DNA from: Kaistia dalseonensis
Lineage (GTDB): Bacteria; Pseudomonadota; Alphaproteobacteria; Rhizobiales; Kaistiaceae
DNA: 64,000 bases
Direction of reading: 5' to 3'
Assembly (NCBI RefSeq): GCF_030814715.1
Contig: NZ_JAUSVO010000001.1
Span: 930,001-994,000, forward strand
Part shown: positions 1-11,681 of the stretch, piece by piece
Layout: the number at the start of each line of letters is the position of its first letter
How positions within the stretch are numbered: position 1 is the first letter of the stretch
The notes under the pieces: generated by a model
Database searches by the model: none
Seen by the model: only the letters and a program-made list of their open reading frames with translations
Told to the model about the DNA's origin: nothing
Made by a program: the position numbers and the translations under genes

Positions 1-1049
<1,049 letters not shown>

Positions 1050-1100
1050 CTCGCAGCGTCGCCAATTTATGTTCGCGCTCACTGCGGTAGCCTAAACTCC

Positions 1101-1372
1101 GTCATGCCCGGGCTTGTCCCGGGCACCCACGCCTTGCTTATGACATAGCGAACCATCGAGCGCCTTAAGCAAGTCGGGGATGGCCGGGACAAGCCCGGCC
1201 ATGACGGTTGAGTAGGAACGACCGATTGGACAATGGCCGGTTGGACAGGCCTCTGCATAAATCACTGTCATTGCCGGGCTTGACCCGGCAATCCAGACTT
1301 TCTCCGTCGGCCTGACGCCCCGCAGACGGTTGAAAGCGAAACTGGATTGCCGGGTCAAGCCCGGCAATGACA
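1101..1372. repeat. Four alternating copies of a palindromic intergenic repeat
   Basis: Four imperfect palindromes of about 30 bases built on the core CCGGGCTTG(T/A)CCCGG lie at 1101-1131, 1176-1206, 1267-1295 and 1343-1372. Each has a flank reading GTCATG or GTCATT on one side. Orientation alternates, so copies 3 and 4 are inverted with respect to each other and could form a long hairpin. They occupy the 550-base gap between cysS and guaB, which otherwise shows no gene. Such REP-like elements are common between genes in Rhizobiales; mobility or function cannot be read from here. Confidence 0.85.
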
Positions 1373-1516
1373 GCGGGGCATAGGCAGGGACGTGCACAGG
1401 GACGGTCGGCGCCAATGGCTCGCGAGCACCCCTCCGACCACAAAGCGCCCGCCACCGCTATTCGTGCACCCGCCCCACCAAACGCCCTTTCATCCTGCGG
1501 CGCACCATGCTAATGA

Positions 1517-3091
<1,575 letters not shown>

Positions 3092-3142
3092 GCCGGCATC
3101 GGGCGGGAACGAGACGGTTCCGCGCAGCGTTCCAGTGAGCGT

Positions 3143-3170
3143 CACCCATACCGGGCCGGCGCCCGGTATG
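3143..3170 (+). terminator. Strong stem-loop after guaB
   Basis: Two perfect 12-base arms (CCCATACCGGGC and its complement) flank a 4-base loop about 50 bases after the guaB stop. No U-tract follows, so it may stabilise the mRNA end or act in factor-dependent termination rather than be a classical intrinsic terminator. Confidence 0.5.
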
Positions 3171-3219
3171 GGGCCGAACCGTTCCCGACCCCCCTCTCGC
3201 CCAACAGGACCCGTCTCCC

Positions 3220-3627
3220 ATGATCAAGACCGTCATCCTCTGGCCAGCCATCGCCCAGTTCGCGCTGATCGCGTTCTGCTATGTCTGGCTCGGCGCGACC
3301 CGGCAGAGAGCGGTGGCAAGCAAGGCGGTTGCGAGTACCGATTTTCCGCCCGGCGCCGATGAGCCGCGCGCCTCGGCCGAGGCGCGGCGCCATCTCGCCA
3401 ACCAGTTCGAGCTGCCGCTCGTCTTCTTCGCGGTCATCGGTTTCCTGTTCATGATCGATGGCGCCTCGATCCTCGAACTGGCACTCGCCTGGGCCTTTGT
3501 GATCGCGCGCGTCGCCCACACGATCGGCGCGCTGGCCGGTCCGCTGGCGCTGCGCCATGGCGCCTTCCTCGTCGCATTCGTGCTTGTCGTTCTGCTGTGG
3601 GTCGACCTTGCTGTGCGTATCCTCTAG
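3220..3627 (+). CDS. MAPEG-family membrane protein
   Basis: A 135-residue integral membrane protein with about four hydrophobic segments (near residues 5-23, 66-86, 88-107 and 115-133), the size and layout of the MAPEG family. The RHLANQFELPLVFF stretch resembles the conserved Asn/Glu region of that family. Bacterial relatives are mostly uncharacterised, so glutathione or eicosanoid chemistry should not be assumed. It ends 12 bases before the RNA methyltransferase start and is probably co-transcribed with it. Confidence 0.75.
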   Translation: MIKTVILWPAIAQFALIAFCYVWLGATRQRAVASKAVASTDFPPGADEPRASAEARRHLANQFELPLVFFAVIGFLFMIDGASILELALAWAFVIARVAHTIGALAGPLALRHGAFLVAFVLVVLLWVDLAVRIL

Positions 3628-3639
3628 AAGCGCGGGATC

Positions 3640-4953
3640 ATGACACCAGTCGCCCGAATTTCAGCCGCGATCGAAGTCCTCGACGATATCGCGAACCGCC
3701 GCCGCCCCGCCGCCGACGCTCTCAAGGATTGGGGGCTCGCGCATCGCTTTGCGGGCTCCAAGGATCGCCGCGCCATCGGCGATCTCGTCTTTGACGCGCT
3801 CCGCCACAAGAGCTCGTCCGCCTTCGCCGCCAATGGCGAGGATGGCCGCGCGATCATGCTGGGCCTGTTTCACCAGCATCGCGGGCTCGACATCGCGGCG
3901 ATCGAAAAGCTCTTCTCTGGCGAGCGCTTTGCGCCCCTGCCGCTCTCCGACGAGGAGCGCGCCGCATTGGCGGAGGACCGGCTCGCCGAGGCGCCCGATT
4001 TCATCCGCGGCGACTATCCCGAATGGATCGCGCCCAATCTCGCCCGAATCTTCGGCGCCGAGGTGGTGGAGGAATTGCAGGCGCTCGCCGAGCCCGCGCC
4101 GCTCGACCTCCGCGTCAATACGCTGAAGGCCGAGCCCGACCACGCGGCGAAGGAGGTCACCGCCGAAGTCGGTCGCGCGCCCGAGCGCCCGGCGCTTTCC
4201 ACGCTCTGCCTGCGCTTGCCGCTGGAGCCGGAGCGCGGCGAGCCGCACATCGCCTCGACCGAATCGTTCCTGAAGGGCCATGTCGAGATCCAGGATCTCG
4301 GCAGCCAGCTCGCGGCCGAATTCGCCGGCGCGAGGCCCGGCATGCAGGTGCTCGATTTCTGCGCCGGCGGTGGCGGCAAGACGCTGGCGCTCGCCGCCGC
4401 GATGCAGAACCACGGGCAGATCTTCGCCTATGATTCCGACCGCCGCCGCCTCGCGCCGATCCATGATCGCCTCACGCGCAGCGGCGTGCGCAACGTTCAG
4501 GTCCGCACGCCGCGCCCCAATGGCGACGTGCTCGACGATCTCGAGGGCCGCATGGACCTCGTGCTGATCGACGCGCCCTGCACGGGCACCGGCACCTGGC
4601 GCCGCAATCCCGACGCCAAATGGCGCATCCGCCCCGGCAGCCTCGCGGAGCGCAACAAGGACCAGGCGCTCGTGCTCGACGCGGCTGAGCGCTACGTCAA
4701 GAAGGGCGGCCGGCTCGTCTACATCACCTGCTCCGTGCTGGAGGAGGAGAATTCCGACCAGATCGCCGCCTTCCTCGAGACCCATCCATCCTTCGGCGTC
4801 GTTCCGCCCGCGGAGGTCGTCCATGCCTTCGAAAACGAGGCGATGACGACGATCGGTGGGGCGGCACGACTGCTCGCGCACGGCCTGCTGCTGACGCCGC
4901 GTTCCAGCGGGACGGATGGCTTCTTCGTCTCGGTGCTCACGCGCGCCGGCTGA
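3640..4953 (+). CDS. RsmB/NOP-type RNA (cytosine-5) methyltransferase
   Basis: SAM-dependent RNA m5C methyltransferase of the RsmB/NOP2 class, 437 residues. An N-terminal NusB-like RNA-binding region is followed by the Rossmann methyltransferase domain. SAM motif I is VLDFCAGGGGKTLALAAAM (about residues 237-255). DAPCTGTGTWRRNPD at about 311-325 holds the motif IV cysteine and the ITCSVLEEEN stretch at about 362-371 holds the motif VI cysteine. Both catalytic cysteines are present. The target is probably 16S rRNA, but which cytosine cannot be told from sequence. It follows the MAPEG gene closely. Confidence 0.9.
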   Translation: MTPVARISAAIEVLDDIANRRRPAADALKDWGLAHRFAGSKDRRAIGDLVFDALRHKSSSAFAANGEDGRAIMLGLFHQHRGLDIAAIEKLFSGERFAPLPLSDEERAALAEDRLAEAPDFIRGDYPEWIAPNLARIFGAEVVEELQALAEPAPLDLRVNTLKAEPDHAAKEVTAEVGRAPERPALSTLCLRLPLEPERGEPHIASTESFLKGHVEIQDLGSQLAAEFAGARPGMQVLDFCAGGGGKTLALAAAMQNHGQIFAYDSDRRRLAPIHDRLTRSGVRNVQVRTPRPNGDVLDDLEGRMDLVLIDAPCTGTGTWRRNPDAKWRIRPGSLAERNKDQALVLDAAERYVKKGGRLVYITCSVLEEENSDQIAAFLETHPSFGVVPPAEVVHAFENEAMTTIGGAARLLAHGLLLTPRSSGTDGFFVSVLTRAG

Positions 4954-5063
4954 TTTCGATTGTGATTTCGGTCACGGCATGGGGCGTCCGCGCCTCGACA
5001 CATCGGAAGGGCGTCTCTAGAACGGGCCCGTCACTCCGACCGAACAAGGAAACGTGAATCGCT

Positions 5064-5333
5064 ATGGGTGGTCTGGTTAGACTGATCGTTCTTCTCATCA
5101 TCATCGTCGGCGGCTACTGGGCCTATTACGCCTTTGCCGCCGCCAATCCGAATGACAGCATGGGCGTTGCGATCAACAAGCGGCTACCGGTCGCTGCGCG
5201 GCAGTTCGCCTGCCAGAAGCTGAAAGAGCGCTTCGGCGACATCCAGGCGCCGGAAGGCTGCGCCGACTTCGCCTTCTGGGCACCGGTTGCGACGGCTCCG
5301 GCCACGACGGCTCCGGCGGCGACGACGCCCTGA
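5064..5333 (+). CDS. Small single-pass membrane or secreted protein, unknown function
   Basis: An 89-residue protein with one N-terminal hydrophobic segment (residues 5-26) and a tail rich in Ala, Thr and Pro. Two cysteines sit in the region FACQKLKERFGDIQAPEGCADF and could pair if the domain is extracytoplasmic. An AAGGAAA ribosome site lies upstream of the ATG. I do not recognise a family. The length, conserved-looking middle and codon bias support a real gene. A stem-loop follows the stop, so it is likely a single-gene unit. Confidence 0.6.
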   Translation: MGGLVRLIVLLIIIVGGYWAYYAFAAANPNDSMGVAINKRLPVAARQFACQKLKERFGDIQAPEGCADFAFWAPVATAPATTAPAATTP

Positions 5334-5366
5334 TCGCCGCGGCGACAGCCGAACGGAAACCTTGCG

Positions 5367-5390
5367 ATGGGCGGCTTGGCCGCCCATTTG
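5367..5390 (+). terminator. Probable terminator after the small membrane protein gene
   Basis: A hairpin with arms ATGGGCGGC and GCCGCCCAT and a 3-base loop, followed by a short T-run, sits 34 bases after the stop codon. Confidence 0.55.
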
Positions 5391-5494
5391 CATTCATCGG
5401 TCCTCTGCCACGCCTTCGGGCGTCTCTTTGATTGCAGTTTGCGGCCGGATCGCTTAACCGGGGGCCATTCCCCCTCAGATGCCGGGCCGCCCTC

Positions 5495-7057
5495 ATGAAC
5501 GACAGCATTCTCATTATCGATTTCGGATCGCAGGTGACGCAGCTGATCGCGCGGCGCCTCCGCGAAACCGGCGTCTATTGTGAGATCCATCCGTTCCAGA
5601 AGGCGGAGGAGGCGTTCGAGAAGCTCAAGCCGAAGGGCGTGATCTTCTCCGGCGGGCCGGCCTCCGTCACCGATGCCGGCAGCCCGCGCGCGCCGCAGGC
5701 GGTGTTCGATGCCGAGGTGCCGATCCTCGCCATCTGCTATGGCCAGCAGACGCTGGCCCTGCAGCAGGGCGGCGAGGTCGAGGGCGGGCATGCGGCGGAG
5801 TTCGGCCGCGCAGAGGTCGAGATCAAGGAAGCGAGCCCGCTCTTCGACGGCGTCTGGGAGGTCGGCGGCCGCTATCCGGTCTGGATGAGCCATGGCGACC
5901 GGGTGACCGAGTTGCCGCCGGGCTTCAAGGTGGTGGGCACGTCGGAAAACGCGCCTTTCGCCATCGCCGTCAATGAAGAGCGGCGCATGTACACGACGAT
6001 GTTCCACCCGGAGGTGGTCCATACGCCGGATGGCGCGAAGCTGCTCGCCAATTTCGCGCACCGCATCGTCGGGCTGCAGTCCGACTGGACGATGTCGGCC
6101 TATCGCGAGCAGATGATCGAGAAGATCCGCGCGCAGGTCGGCAAGGGCAGGGTGCTCTGCGCGCTTTCGGGCGGCGTCGATTCCGCCGTCGCCGCCGTGC
6201 TGATCCATGAGGCGATCGGCGAGCAGCTGACCTGCGTCTTCGTCGATCACGGGCTGATGCGCCAGGGCGAGGGCGACCAGGTCGTCTCGCTCTTCCGCGA
6301 GCATTTCAACATTCCGCTCGTCAATGTCGACGCGTCGGACCTCTTCATCGGCCAGCTCGAGGGCGTGACCGACCCCGAGGCGAAGCGCAAGATCATCGGC
6401 AAGCTCTTCATCGACGTCTTTGACGACGAGGCTAAGAAGATCGCGAGCGACGGCCGCGGCGCGCCGCAATTCCTCGCCCAGGGCACGCTCTATCCCGACG
6501 TGATCGAGAGCGTCTCCTTCTCGGGCGGACCGTCGGTCACGATCAAGTCGCACCACAATGTCGGCGGCCTGCCGGCGCGCATGAACATGCAGCTGGTCGA
6601 GCCGCTGCGCGAACTGTTCAAGGACGAGGTGAGGGCGCTCGGCCGCGAGCTCGGCCTGCCCGATTTCTTCGTCGGCCGTCATCCCTTTCCGGGCCCGGGC
6701 CTAGCCATCCGCCTGCCCGGCGGCGTCACCCGCGAGAAGCTCGATATCCTCCGGAAGGCCGATGCGATCTATCTCGACGAGATCCGCAAGGCCGGCCTTT
6801 ACGACACGATCTGGCAAGCCTTCGCCGTGCTGCTGCCGGTGCAGACCGTCGGCGTGATGGGCGACGGCCGCACCTATGACAGCGTCTGCGCGCTCCGCGC
6901 CGTGACCTCGGTCGACGGCATGACGGCCGATTTCTTCCCCTACGACATGAACTTCCTCGGCCGAGCCGCAACCCGCATCATCAACGAGGTCAAAGGCATC
7001 AACCGCGTCGTCTACGACGTGACGAGCAAGCCGCCGGGGACGATCGAGTGGGAATGA
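5495..7057 (+). CDS. guaA: GMP synthase (glutamine-hydrolysing)
   Basis: Converts XMP to GMP using glutamine and ATP. 520 residues. The class I amidotransferase domain comes first, with the nucleophile in AICYGQQ near residue 80. The PP-loop ATP pyrophosphatase motif LSGGVDSAV lies near residue 223, and the C-terminal GMP-synthase dimer domain ends in TIEWE. The ATG at 5495 gives the conserved [13 protein letters not shown] start; an in-frame ATG at 5432 would add 21 unrelated residues. The 3' end of guaA is a known insertion site for genomic islands, and an integrase gene follows immediately. Confidence 0.97.
   Translation: MNDSILIIDFGSQVTQLIARRLRETGVYCEIHPFQKAEEAFEKLKPKGVIFSGGPASVTDAGSPRAPQAVFDAEVPILAICYGQQTLALQQGGEVEGGHAAEFGRAEVEIKEASPLFDGVWEVGGRYPVWMSHGDRVTELPPGFKVVGTSENAPFAIAVNEERRMYTTMFHPEVVHTPDGAKLLANFAHRIVGLQSDWTMSAYREQMIEKIRAQVGKGRVLCALSGGVDSAVAAVLIHEAIGEQLTCVFVDHGLMRQGEGDQVVSLFREHFNIPLVNVDASDLFIGQLEGVTDPEAKRKIIGKLFIDVFDDEAKKIASDGRGAPQFLAQGTLYPDVIESVSFSGGPSVTIKSHHNVGGLPARMNMQLVEPLRELFKDEVRALGRELGLPDFFVGRHPFPGPGLAIRLPGGVTREKLDILRKADAIYLDEIRKAGLYDTIWQAFAVLLPVQTVGVMGDGRTYDSVCALRAVTSVDGMTADFFPYDMNFLGRAATRIINEVKGINRVVYDVTSKPPGTIEWE
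7043..7057 (+). other. Candidate attL core at the 3' end of guaA
   Basis: The last 15 bases of guaA, ATCGAGTGGGAATGA including the stop codon, recur at 25128-25142 with one mismatch and at 27388-27402 with two. With an integrase adjacent, this is the expected left attachment site. The exact crossover point is not determined. Confidence 0.7.
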
Positions 7058-7373
7058 AATGATGTGGTTCGCAGCGTTTCGCGAACTATCGCCATATCCT
7101 AATAACTAGCTGAACTAAAACAAAAAATCAAGCCTTCACTATCGGAGCCTATCGCCCTTAAGCGACGGGTTCTGACGGTGCGTGCGACGGTATGCGTTTT
7201 TTGCGTCCCGCCAGATTTTCACCCTACCGTCAGGCCAAAAACCGAAGCGATCCGTTAAAAATCAAGCTAATAGTCTGATATACAAGGGTTATTCTCAACG
7301 ATTGACGGTATCAGATTTGACGGTAAAATTGACCTCGAAAAAGGCATTTTCGATCGTCAACGAGGCCGTACCC
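7058..7373. other. Non-coding AT-richer gap at island left edge
   Basis: About 315 bases between guaA and the integrase start, clearly lower in GC than guaA. The integrase frame is open from 7182 but the upstream part does not resemble the integrase family. It probably holds the integrase promoter and arm-type binding sites. No RNA gene was seen. Confidence 0.5.
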
Positions 7374-8630
7374 ATGCTCACTGACATGGCCATCAAGAGG
7401 CTGAAACCAAAGGATAAATTGTACAAGGTGGCTGACCGTGACGGTATGTACGTTTCCGTCGCCACGACAGGCCAAATCACCTTCCGGTACGACTACCGTC
7501 TGAACGGCCGCCGGGAGACGCTGACGATTGGCCCCTACGGCTCTGATGGCCTCACGCTCGCCGAAGCGCGCGAACGCTGCATAGCCGCTCGCAAGCTGGT
7601 GGCGGAGGGGCTTTCTCCGGCTCACGAGAAACAGCGTGACAAGCGGCGCAAGGCCATGGAGCGCAGCTTCGGCGCGGTGAGCGGCATATGGATCAAGGAA
7701 GCGCGCATGGCGGAAAGCACCCGCTCGATGCGCAAGGCCATCCTCGATCGCGATATTCTCCCTGCCTGGAAGAACCGCCTTCTGACCGAGGTGACGCCGG
7801 ACGATCTCCGACAGCTCTGCGCCAAGGTGAAGGAGCGCGGCGCCCCTGCAACCGCCATCCACGCCCGCGACATCGTCAAACAGATCTTCGCCTTCGCCAT
7901 CCTGCACGGCGAGAAAGTGCCGAACCCGGCCGACGAGGTCGGGCCAGCCTCGATCGCGACCTTCCAGCCGAAGGACCGGGCGCTATCGCCGGCTGAGATC
8001 ACGATCATGCTGCAGCAGGTCGAGCACGTGCCGACCCTGCCGACCATCCGCCTCGGCCTGCGTCTGATCCTGCTCACCATGGTCCGCAAGAGCGAACTGC
8101 AGGACGCCATCTGGGACGAGGTGGATTTCGAAAACGCCGTCTGGACCATTCCGAAGGAGCGCATGAAGCGGTCGAAGGCGCACAACGTCTATCTCTCGCA
8201 ACAGTCGCTCGACATCCTGATTGCGCTCAAGACCTGCGCCGGCAACTCGCGCTATCTGCTGCCGTCCCGCTACGACGCCGATGCCCCCATGTCGCGCGCG
8301 ACCTTCAATCGCGTGACCACGGCCGTTGTGGTGCGGGCGAAGAAGGAGGGGCTGCCTCTGGAGCCGTTCACGGTCCACGACCTGCGCCGGACAGGCTCGA
8401 CGCTGTTGAACGAGATGGGGTTCAACAGCGACTGGATCGAGAAGTGCCTCGCCCATGAGGACGGGCGCTCATCGCGCGGCGTCTACAACAAGGCGGAATA
8501 CGAACCGCAACGGCGACACATGCTCCAGGAATGGGCCGACATGATCGATGCCTGGGTGAACGGAGTGAAGCGGGCGCCTACGTTGTTACCGCCGTCGATG
8601 GTGCTTATAGGGGCGGAAGCGGCGCGTTGA
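7374..8630 (+). CDS. Tyrosine-type site-specific integrase (P4-like)
   Basis: 418-residue integrase expected to catalyse insertion and excision of the island. The N-terminal DUF4102-type arm-binding domain (DMAIKRLKPKDKLYKVAD) is followed by a SAM-like core-binding domain and a C-terminal catalytic domain. Catalytic residues are visible: Arg in MVRKSEL (about residue 237), HDLRR (about 335-339), the His in LAHEDGRSS and the Tyr nucleophile in GVYNKAEY (about 371). The ATG at 7374 begins the family's usual short lead; earlier in-frame starts add 64 unrelated residues. It reads away from guaA, the standard layout for guaA-linked islands. No frame damage is visible. Confidence 0.92.
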   Translation: MLTDMAIKRLKPKDKLYKVADRDGMYVSVATTGQITFRYDYRLNGRRETLTIGPYGSDGLTLAEARERCIAARKLVAEGLSPAHEKQRDKRRKAMERSFGAVSGIWIKEARMAESTRSMRKAILDRDILPAWKNRLLTEVTPDDLRQLCAKVKERGAPATAIHARDIVKQIFAFAILHGEKVPNPADEVGPASIATFQPKDRALSPAEITIMLQQVEHVPTLPTIRLGLRLILLTMVRKSELQDAIWDEVDFENAVWTIPKERMKRSKAHNVYLSQQSLDILIALKTCAGNSRYLLPSRYDADAPMSRATFNRVTTAVVVRAKKEGLPLEPFTVHDLRRTGSTLLNEMGFNSDWIEKCLAHEDGRSSRGVYNKAEYEPQRRHMLQEWADMIDAWVNGVKRAPTLLPPSMVLIGAEAAR

Positions 8631-8725
8631 TCGATGACCTCCTAGTTGCCGTGCCGAGATCAGCGGTAGGGTCAGAGCCAGATGAGCACGACATGTATGC
8701 TATAGCCCTCCAACGCCGCACAACT

Positions 8726-9358
8726 TCAATGATCGGCAGAACTCGAATGCGCGCTGTCCATCGCCTTCTGGCCGGTCAAACGTAACGCTGCCTGCGCTAC
8801 GAGGCGGGCGATACGGTCCGACAACTCCGGGTCCGATACGGCTCGGGCAAGCGTAACGCCTCCGCTCAACATGGCGAGCAGCACGATCGCCTGATCTTGT
8901 TGCGAGCCGATGGGCGTGCCCGGGGCATCACTTTCCGGCAAACCTGCGGCGAGCTCGTCGACGAGGCGCTTCAACTCCGCCGTATAAGCAGCGCGCGTAT
9001 CGTCATCGGCGCGCATCACATCGGTGGACAGGCTCGGCAAGGCACAGCTTTCGCCAAGATCGCAGGTCCGTTTGTAACCAAGATAGAAGCCCACGAAGGT
9101 CGTCAGCCAATTCGTCCGGTCGCTGCCCTTGAGCGCTGCAATCCCTTGCCGCAACTCTTCCAGGCCCGACAACACGGCGGTGCGGAAGGCTTCGCTCTTG
9201 GTCTTGAAGTGCCCATAGAAGGCGCCGTTGGTGACGCCTGCGGCCTTGGTCAAGGCTTCGATGCCGCCGCCGCCATAGCCCTCCTCTCGAAAAACCCGGC
9301 CCGCCGCCGCCACGATCCTGGCTTTGGTCTCCTGTTTATGTTCCGGGCTGTAGCGCAT
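8726..9358 (-). CDS. TetR-family repressor
   Basis: 210-residue regulator with an N-terminal TetR helix-turn-helix (ARIVAAAGRVFREEGY to GAFYGHFKTK, about residues 12-50) and a variable ligand-binding C-terminal domain. The ATG at 9358 is chosen because GAGGA lies 7 bases upstream; an ATG 12 bases earlier is in frame but poorly placed. It is transcribed away from the tautomerase gene across a short gap with operator-like repeats, so it probably represses itself and the tautomerase. The inducer is unknown. Confidence 0.88.
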   Translation of the reverse strand: MRYSPEHKQETKARIVAAAGRVFREEGYGGGGIEALTKAAGVTNGAFYGHFKTKSEAFRTAVLSGLEELRQGIAALKGSDRTNWLTTFVGFYLGYKRTCDLGESCALPSLSTDVMRADDDTRAAYTAELKRLVDELAAGLPESDAPGTPIGSQQDQAIVLLAMLSGGVTLARAVSDPELSDRIARLVAQAALRLTGQKAMDSAHSSSADH

Positions 9359-9370
9359 GGCCGTCCTCAT

Positions 9371-9432
9371 TAAGAGTGATCGCTCTTTATCTCTTGCATA
9401 GAGAGTGATCCATGTTTATGGATAGAGAGTGT
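9371..9432. promoter_or_regulatory. Operator repeats between tetR and tautomerase genes
   Basis: AAGAGTGATCGCTCTT at 9372-9387 is a near-perfect 16-base palindrome. The half-site AGAGTGAT recurs at 9402-9409, and a degenerate third copy (AGAGAGTG) lies near 9424. The position directly upstream of both divergent genes fits TetR binding. Confidence 0.65.
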
Positions 9433-9477
9433 TCGGTATATATCAAGTGCCGTTCCCGTTCAAACGAGGAGAACCCT

Positions 9478-9906
9478 ATGCCCATTACGCTCACCGTGCC
9501 CGAAGGGCTGCTATCGCCACAGGCCCAGGCCGAGGCCTTTTCCGGGCTGACAGACGCGCTACTCGAAATCTCGGGGCTGACCGGCAATGCCTTCATGACG
9601 GCCAACATCGTTGGCTCGATCAATGTGTTGCCCAGGGAACATATACTTGCCGGTGGCAGGGTGGCGGCGGCCGCTTTTGTCGAACTCAAGCTCCCCGAGA
9701 TCGCGCTGGCGACGCCTGAGGCGAAAAGCGCTTTCATCGAGAGGGCAACGGATATCGTCGAAAAGGCAGCCGGGGGACGGCTGAAGCGGGAGCATATCTG
9801 GTCGAACATCGTCTACGCTCCCGAAGGAGCTTGGGGCATCGCCGGCCGCAGCTACGACAATGCCAGCTTGGTCGAGGCCATAGTGGGCGGCGGCATCGCC
9901 CCGTAG
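9478..9906 (+). CDS. Tautomerase-superfamily protein
   Basis: 142-residue protein with an MPITLTVPEG start. The proline after the initiator methionine is the catalytic general base in 4-oxalocrotonate tautomerase relatives. The ATG at 9478 has a strong GAGGAG site and places Pro at position 2, so longer versions starting at 9412 are rejected. At twice the size of 4-OT it resembles the longer, MSAD- or MIF-like members. The substrate is unknown. It is divergent from the TetR gene and probably controlled by it. The following VOC gene may share the transcript. Confidence 0.75.
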   Translation: MPITLTVPEGLLSPQAQAEAFSGLTDALLEISGLTGNAFMTANIVGSINVLPREHILAGGRVAAAAFVELKLPEIALATPEAKSAFIERATDIVEKAAGGRLKREHIWSNIVYAPEGAWGIAGRSYDNASLVEAIVGGGIAP

Positions 9907-10018
9907 CGTTTCGCATCGCTGAATTCTCTAGAGCAACGTGCATTCATCGGAGCGCACGTTGCTCTGGACTGCGAGACGCGAAGATTTCGCGGTCCGTTAG
10001 CCTAACGGAGGTCCTGCC

Positions 10019-10414
10019 ATGCAGCTTGCCAACTATCTGTTTTTCACGACCCAGTGCGAAGCAGCACTCGACTTCTATACCGCATGTGGCCTTGGTCGGG
10101 TCACGGCGCTCATGCGGCATGGCGACCACGGAGTGCCGCTCGCCAGCGACGGTATGCGCGGCAAGGTCATGCACGCCCGCTTCGAGGGGCCTGGGCTTCT
10201 GTTCTTCGCTTCGGACAATCACGATGCCGAGCCGATGCGAGGCTCCGCTCACATGCTCATCATGGACGATCGCGCCTCGACAGACAGATTGTTCGCAGCG
10301 CTTGCCGATGGCGGCAAGATCACCACGCGGCTCGCAGTGCAGCCGTGGGGGAGTTATTACGGCAAGTTCACTGATCGATTCGGCGTCCAATGGATGCTGG
10401 ACTGTCCATTGTAG
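10019..10414 (+). CDS. VOC (glyoxalase/bleomycin-resistance fold) protein, PhnB-like
   Basis: 131 residues. The start MQLANYLFFTTQCEAALDFY and the GKFTDRFGVQWMLDC end are typical of PhnB-like members of the vicinal-oxygen-chelate superfamily, usually dimers with one or two betaalphabetabetabeta units. The activity is not predictable and many homologues lack a full metal triad. A GGAGG ribosome site precedes the ATG. It lies 112 bases after the tautomerase gene in the same direction. Confidence 0.8.
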   Translation: MQLANYLFFTTQCEAALDFYTACGLGRVTALMRHGDHGVPLASDGMRGKVMHARFEGPGLLFFASDNHDAEPMRGSAHMLIMDDRASTDRLFAALADGGKITTRLAVQPWGSYYGKFTDRFGVQWMLDCPL

Positions 10415-10583
10415 CCTGCCGTGTGATAGCCATGCGGTGATAGGAGTGCATGTAGCTGTCGCGCAGAATATCGCGCTATAGCGCGCAATCGGCGGGGGTG
10501 GCGGACTGCGAGGGATTGGAACTTCCACGCATAAGTGGTTCGACTTCCGTTGACATGAAGGAAGGCGTTCGCGCCGGCGCCTC

Positions 10584-10967
10584 TCAAATCCGATTAAGAG
10601 GTGTCTTGACCGGTCGCGTGCGCCGTTGGTGAACATCCGGCGCTGGTGCTTTGCGCACGATATCCGCCTCCGACGCGCGGCGTCGTTCGACGAGCCAAAT
10701 CTCGACCTCGGACAAATCCCAAACCACGCAGCGCGGCGTTAGGAAGAAGCGCTTGGGAAACTCGCCGCGCTGTTCCATCTCGTAGATCGTCGTGTCAGCG
10801 AGTGGCACGACTTTGCGAAGCTCTGGGCGACGGATCACGCGCTTTGACAGATCGGCGGGGGGCCGAAACCGCTTGGAGCTGCTCTCGGCAGGCTCTTTGG
10901 CGGGTGGCTGCAAGGTGTCTAAGGCCAGGGTCCGATCTTCTCGAGAAATCGTCTGTTCGCGTTTCAT
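10584..10967 (-). CDS. AlpA-like helix-turn-helix protein
   Basis: 127 residues. The middle, roughly 40-95, has the AlpA/excisionase pattern VIRRPELRKVVPLADTTIYE followed by GEFPKRFFLTPRCVVWDLSEV. AlpA-type proteins control integrase expression or excision in P4-like elements and integrative conjugative elements. The N-terminal and C-terminal arms are basic and low-complexity. It lies near the integrase and upstream of the DUF2958/parB remnants, the usual gene order in alphaproteobacterial elements of this type. Confidence 0.75.
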   Translation of the reverse strand: MKREQTISREDRTLALDTLQPPAKEPAESSSKRFRPPADLSKRVIRRPELRKVVPLADTTIYEMEQRGEFPKRFFLTPRCVVWDLSEVEIWLVERRRASEADIVRKAPAPDVHQRRTRPVKTPLNRI

Positions 10968-11327
10968 GTCGATCGCCTTCGATTGCAGTGGAATGACTGC
11001 GACAAAGGTGAAACATTTTGGTCATTCATTGAAGACTCCGGGCGTTGGCGTGCGGGAAACGGCGGCCATCGCGCGGGAATCGGAAGGCAATCGCGAGCGA
11101 CACTAGACGCCTTCTTCCCAAAAGCCCGGCGCATCCTTTCCTGAGCGAACTGTGCCTGCGGCCTTCGATCATTCCCTCTCGACGAGTTCCGGTAACGCTG
11201 GCCGCCGCCGCGGCGCGGTCAAGCCTGGCCCGCACCAGACCGAGTAGGGCCTGACCGCGCCGCTCGATTGCGCCGGCCGAACGCCTCCTCGCCCTCGATC
11301 GGAGGGTGACATCGAATGGAGGCCGAC
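10968..11327. other. Gap of about 360 bases without a recognised gene
   Basis: Lies between the AlpA-like gene (opposite strand) and the DUF2958 gene. Several short open frames cross it but none shows a recognisable domain. It probably contains the divergent promoters. Confidence 0.4.
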
Positions 11328-11681
11328 ATGGCCGCAGCACTCATCACTGACGAACTTTACGCCCGGCTTCTCGCCAATGGTGCTCGCAGCGCCGCCGGCG
11401 AGGACATCGATCCGCGCCCCGTCGTCAAGCTCTTCACACCGGACGCCGGCGCCACCTGGCTTCTCACCGAAGCCGATCCCGAAGACCCCGATCGTCTGTT
11501 CGGCCTCTGCGATCTCGGCCTTGGCGAGCCCGAACTCGGCTATGTCAGCCTTGCCGAAATCCGCAGGGTGCGCGGACGGCTCCGGCTTCCGGTTGAGCGT
11601 GACCTCCACTTCAGGGCTGAGCATCCCTTGAGCTGGTACACTCAGCGCGCTCGCCAATCCGGCAGGATCGCCACCGACTGA
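11328..11681 (+). CDS. DUF2958-domain protein
   Basis: 117 residues. Segments LITDELYARLLANG, PVVKLFTPDAGATWLLTE and LFGLCDLGLGEPELGYVSL match the DUF2958 family, found mainly on plasmids and integrative elements of Proteobacteria and of unknown biochemical role. The ATG at 11328 has GGAGG upstream; an ATG at 11316 would place that site inside the gene. It is a marker of the conjugative-element backbone that continues with parB. Confidence 0.8.
   Translation: MAAALITDELYARLLANGARSAAGEDIDPRPVVKLFTPDAGATWLLTEADPEDPDRLFGLCDLGLGEPELGYVSLAEIRRVRGRLRLPVERDLHFRAEHPLSWYTQRARQSGRIATD

Noticed and set aside
1101-1372. CRISPR array
   Set aside because: Units are palindromic, alternate in direction and have unequal spacing, and there are no cas genes. 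They fit REP-like repeats.
7058-7373. tRNA gene as integration target
   Set aside because: No cloverleaf was seen, and the repeat matches the guaA 3' end instead.
7182-7373. Longer integrase starting at 7182
   Set aside because: The added 64 residues are AT-rich in coding, have no family similarity and precede the conserved start at 7374.
8531-8785. 84-codon open frame overlapping the integrase 3' end
   Set aside because: It overlaps the conserved integrase C-terminus and the tetR end, with no motif.
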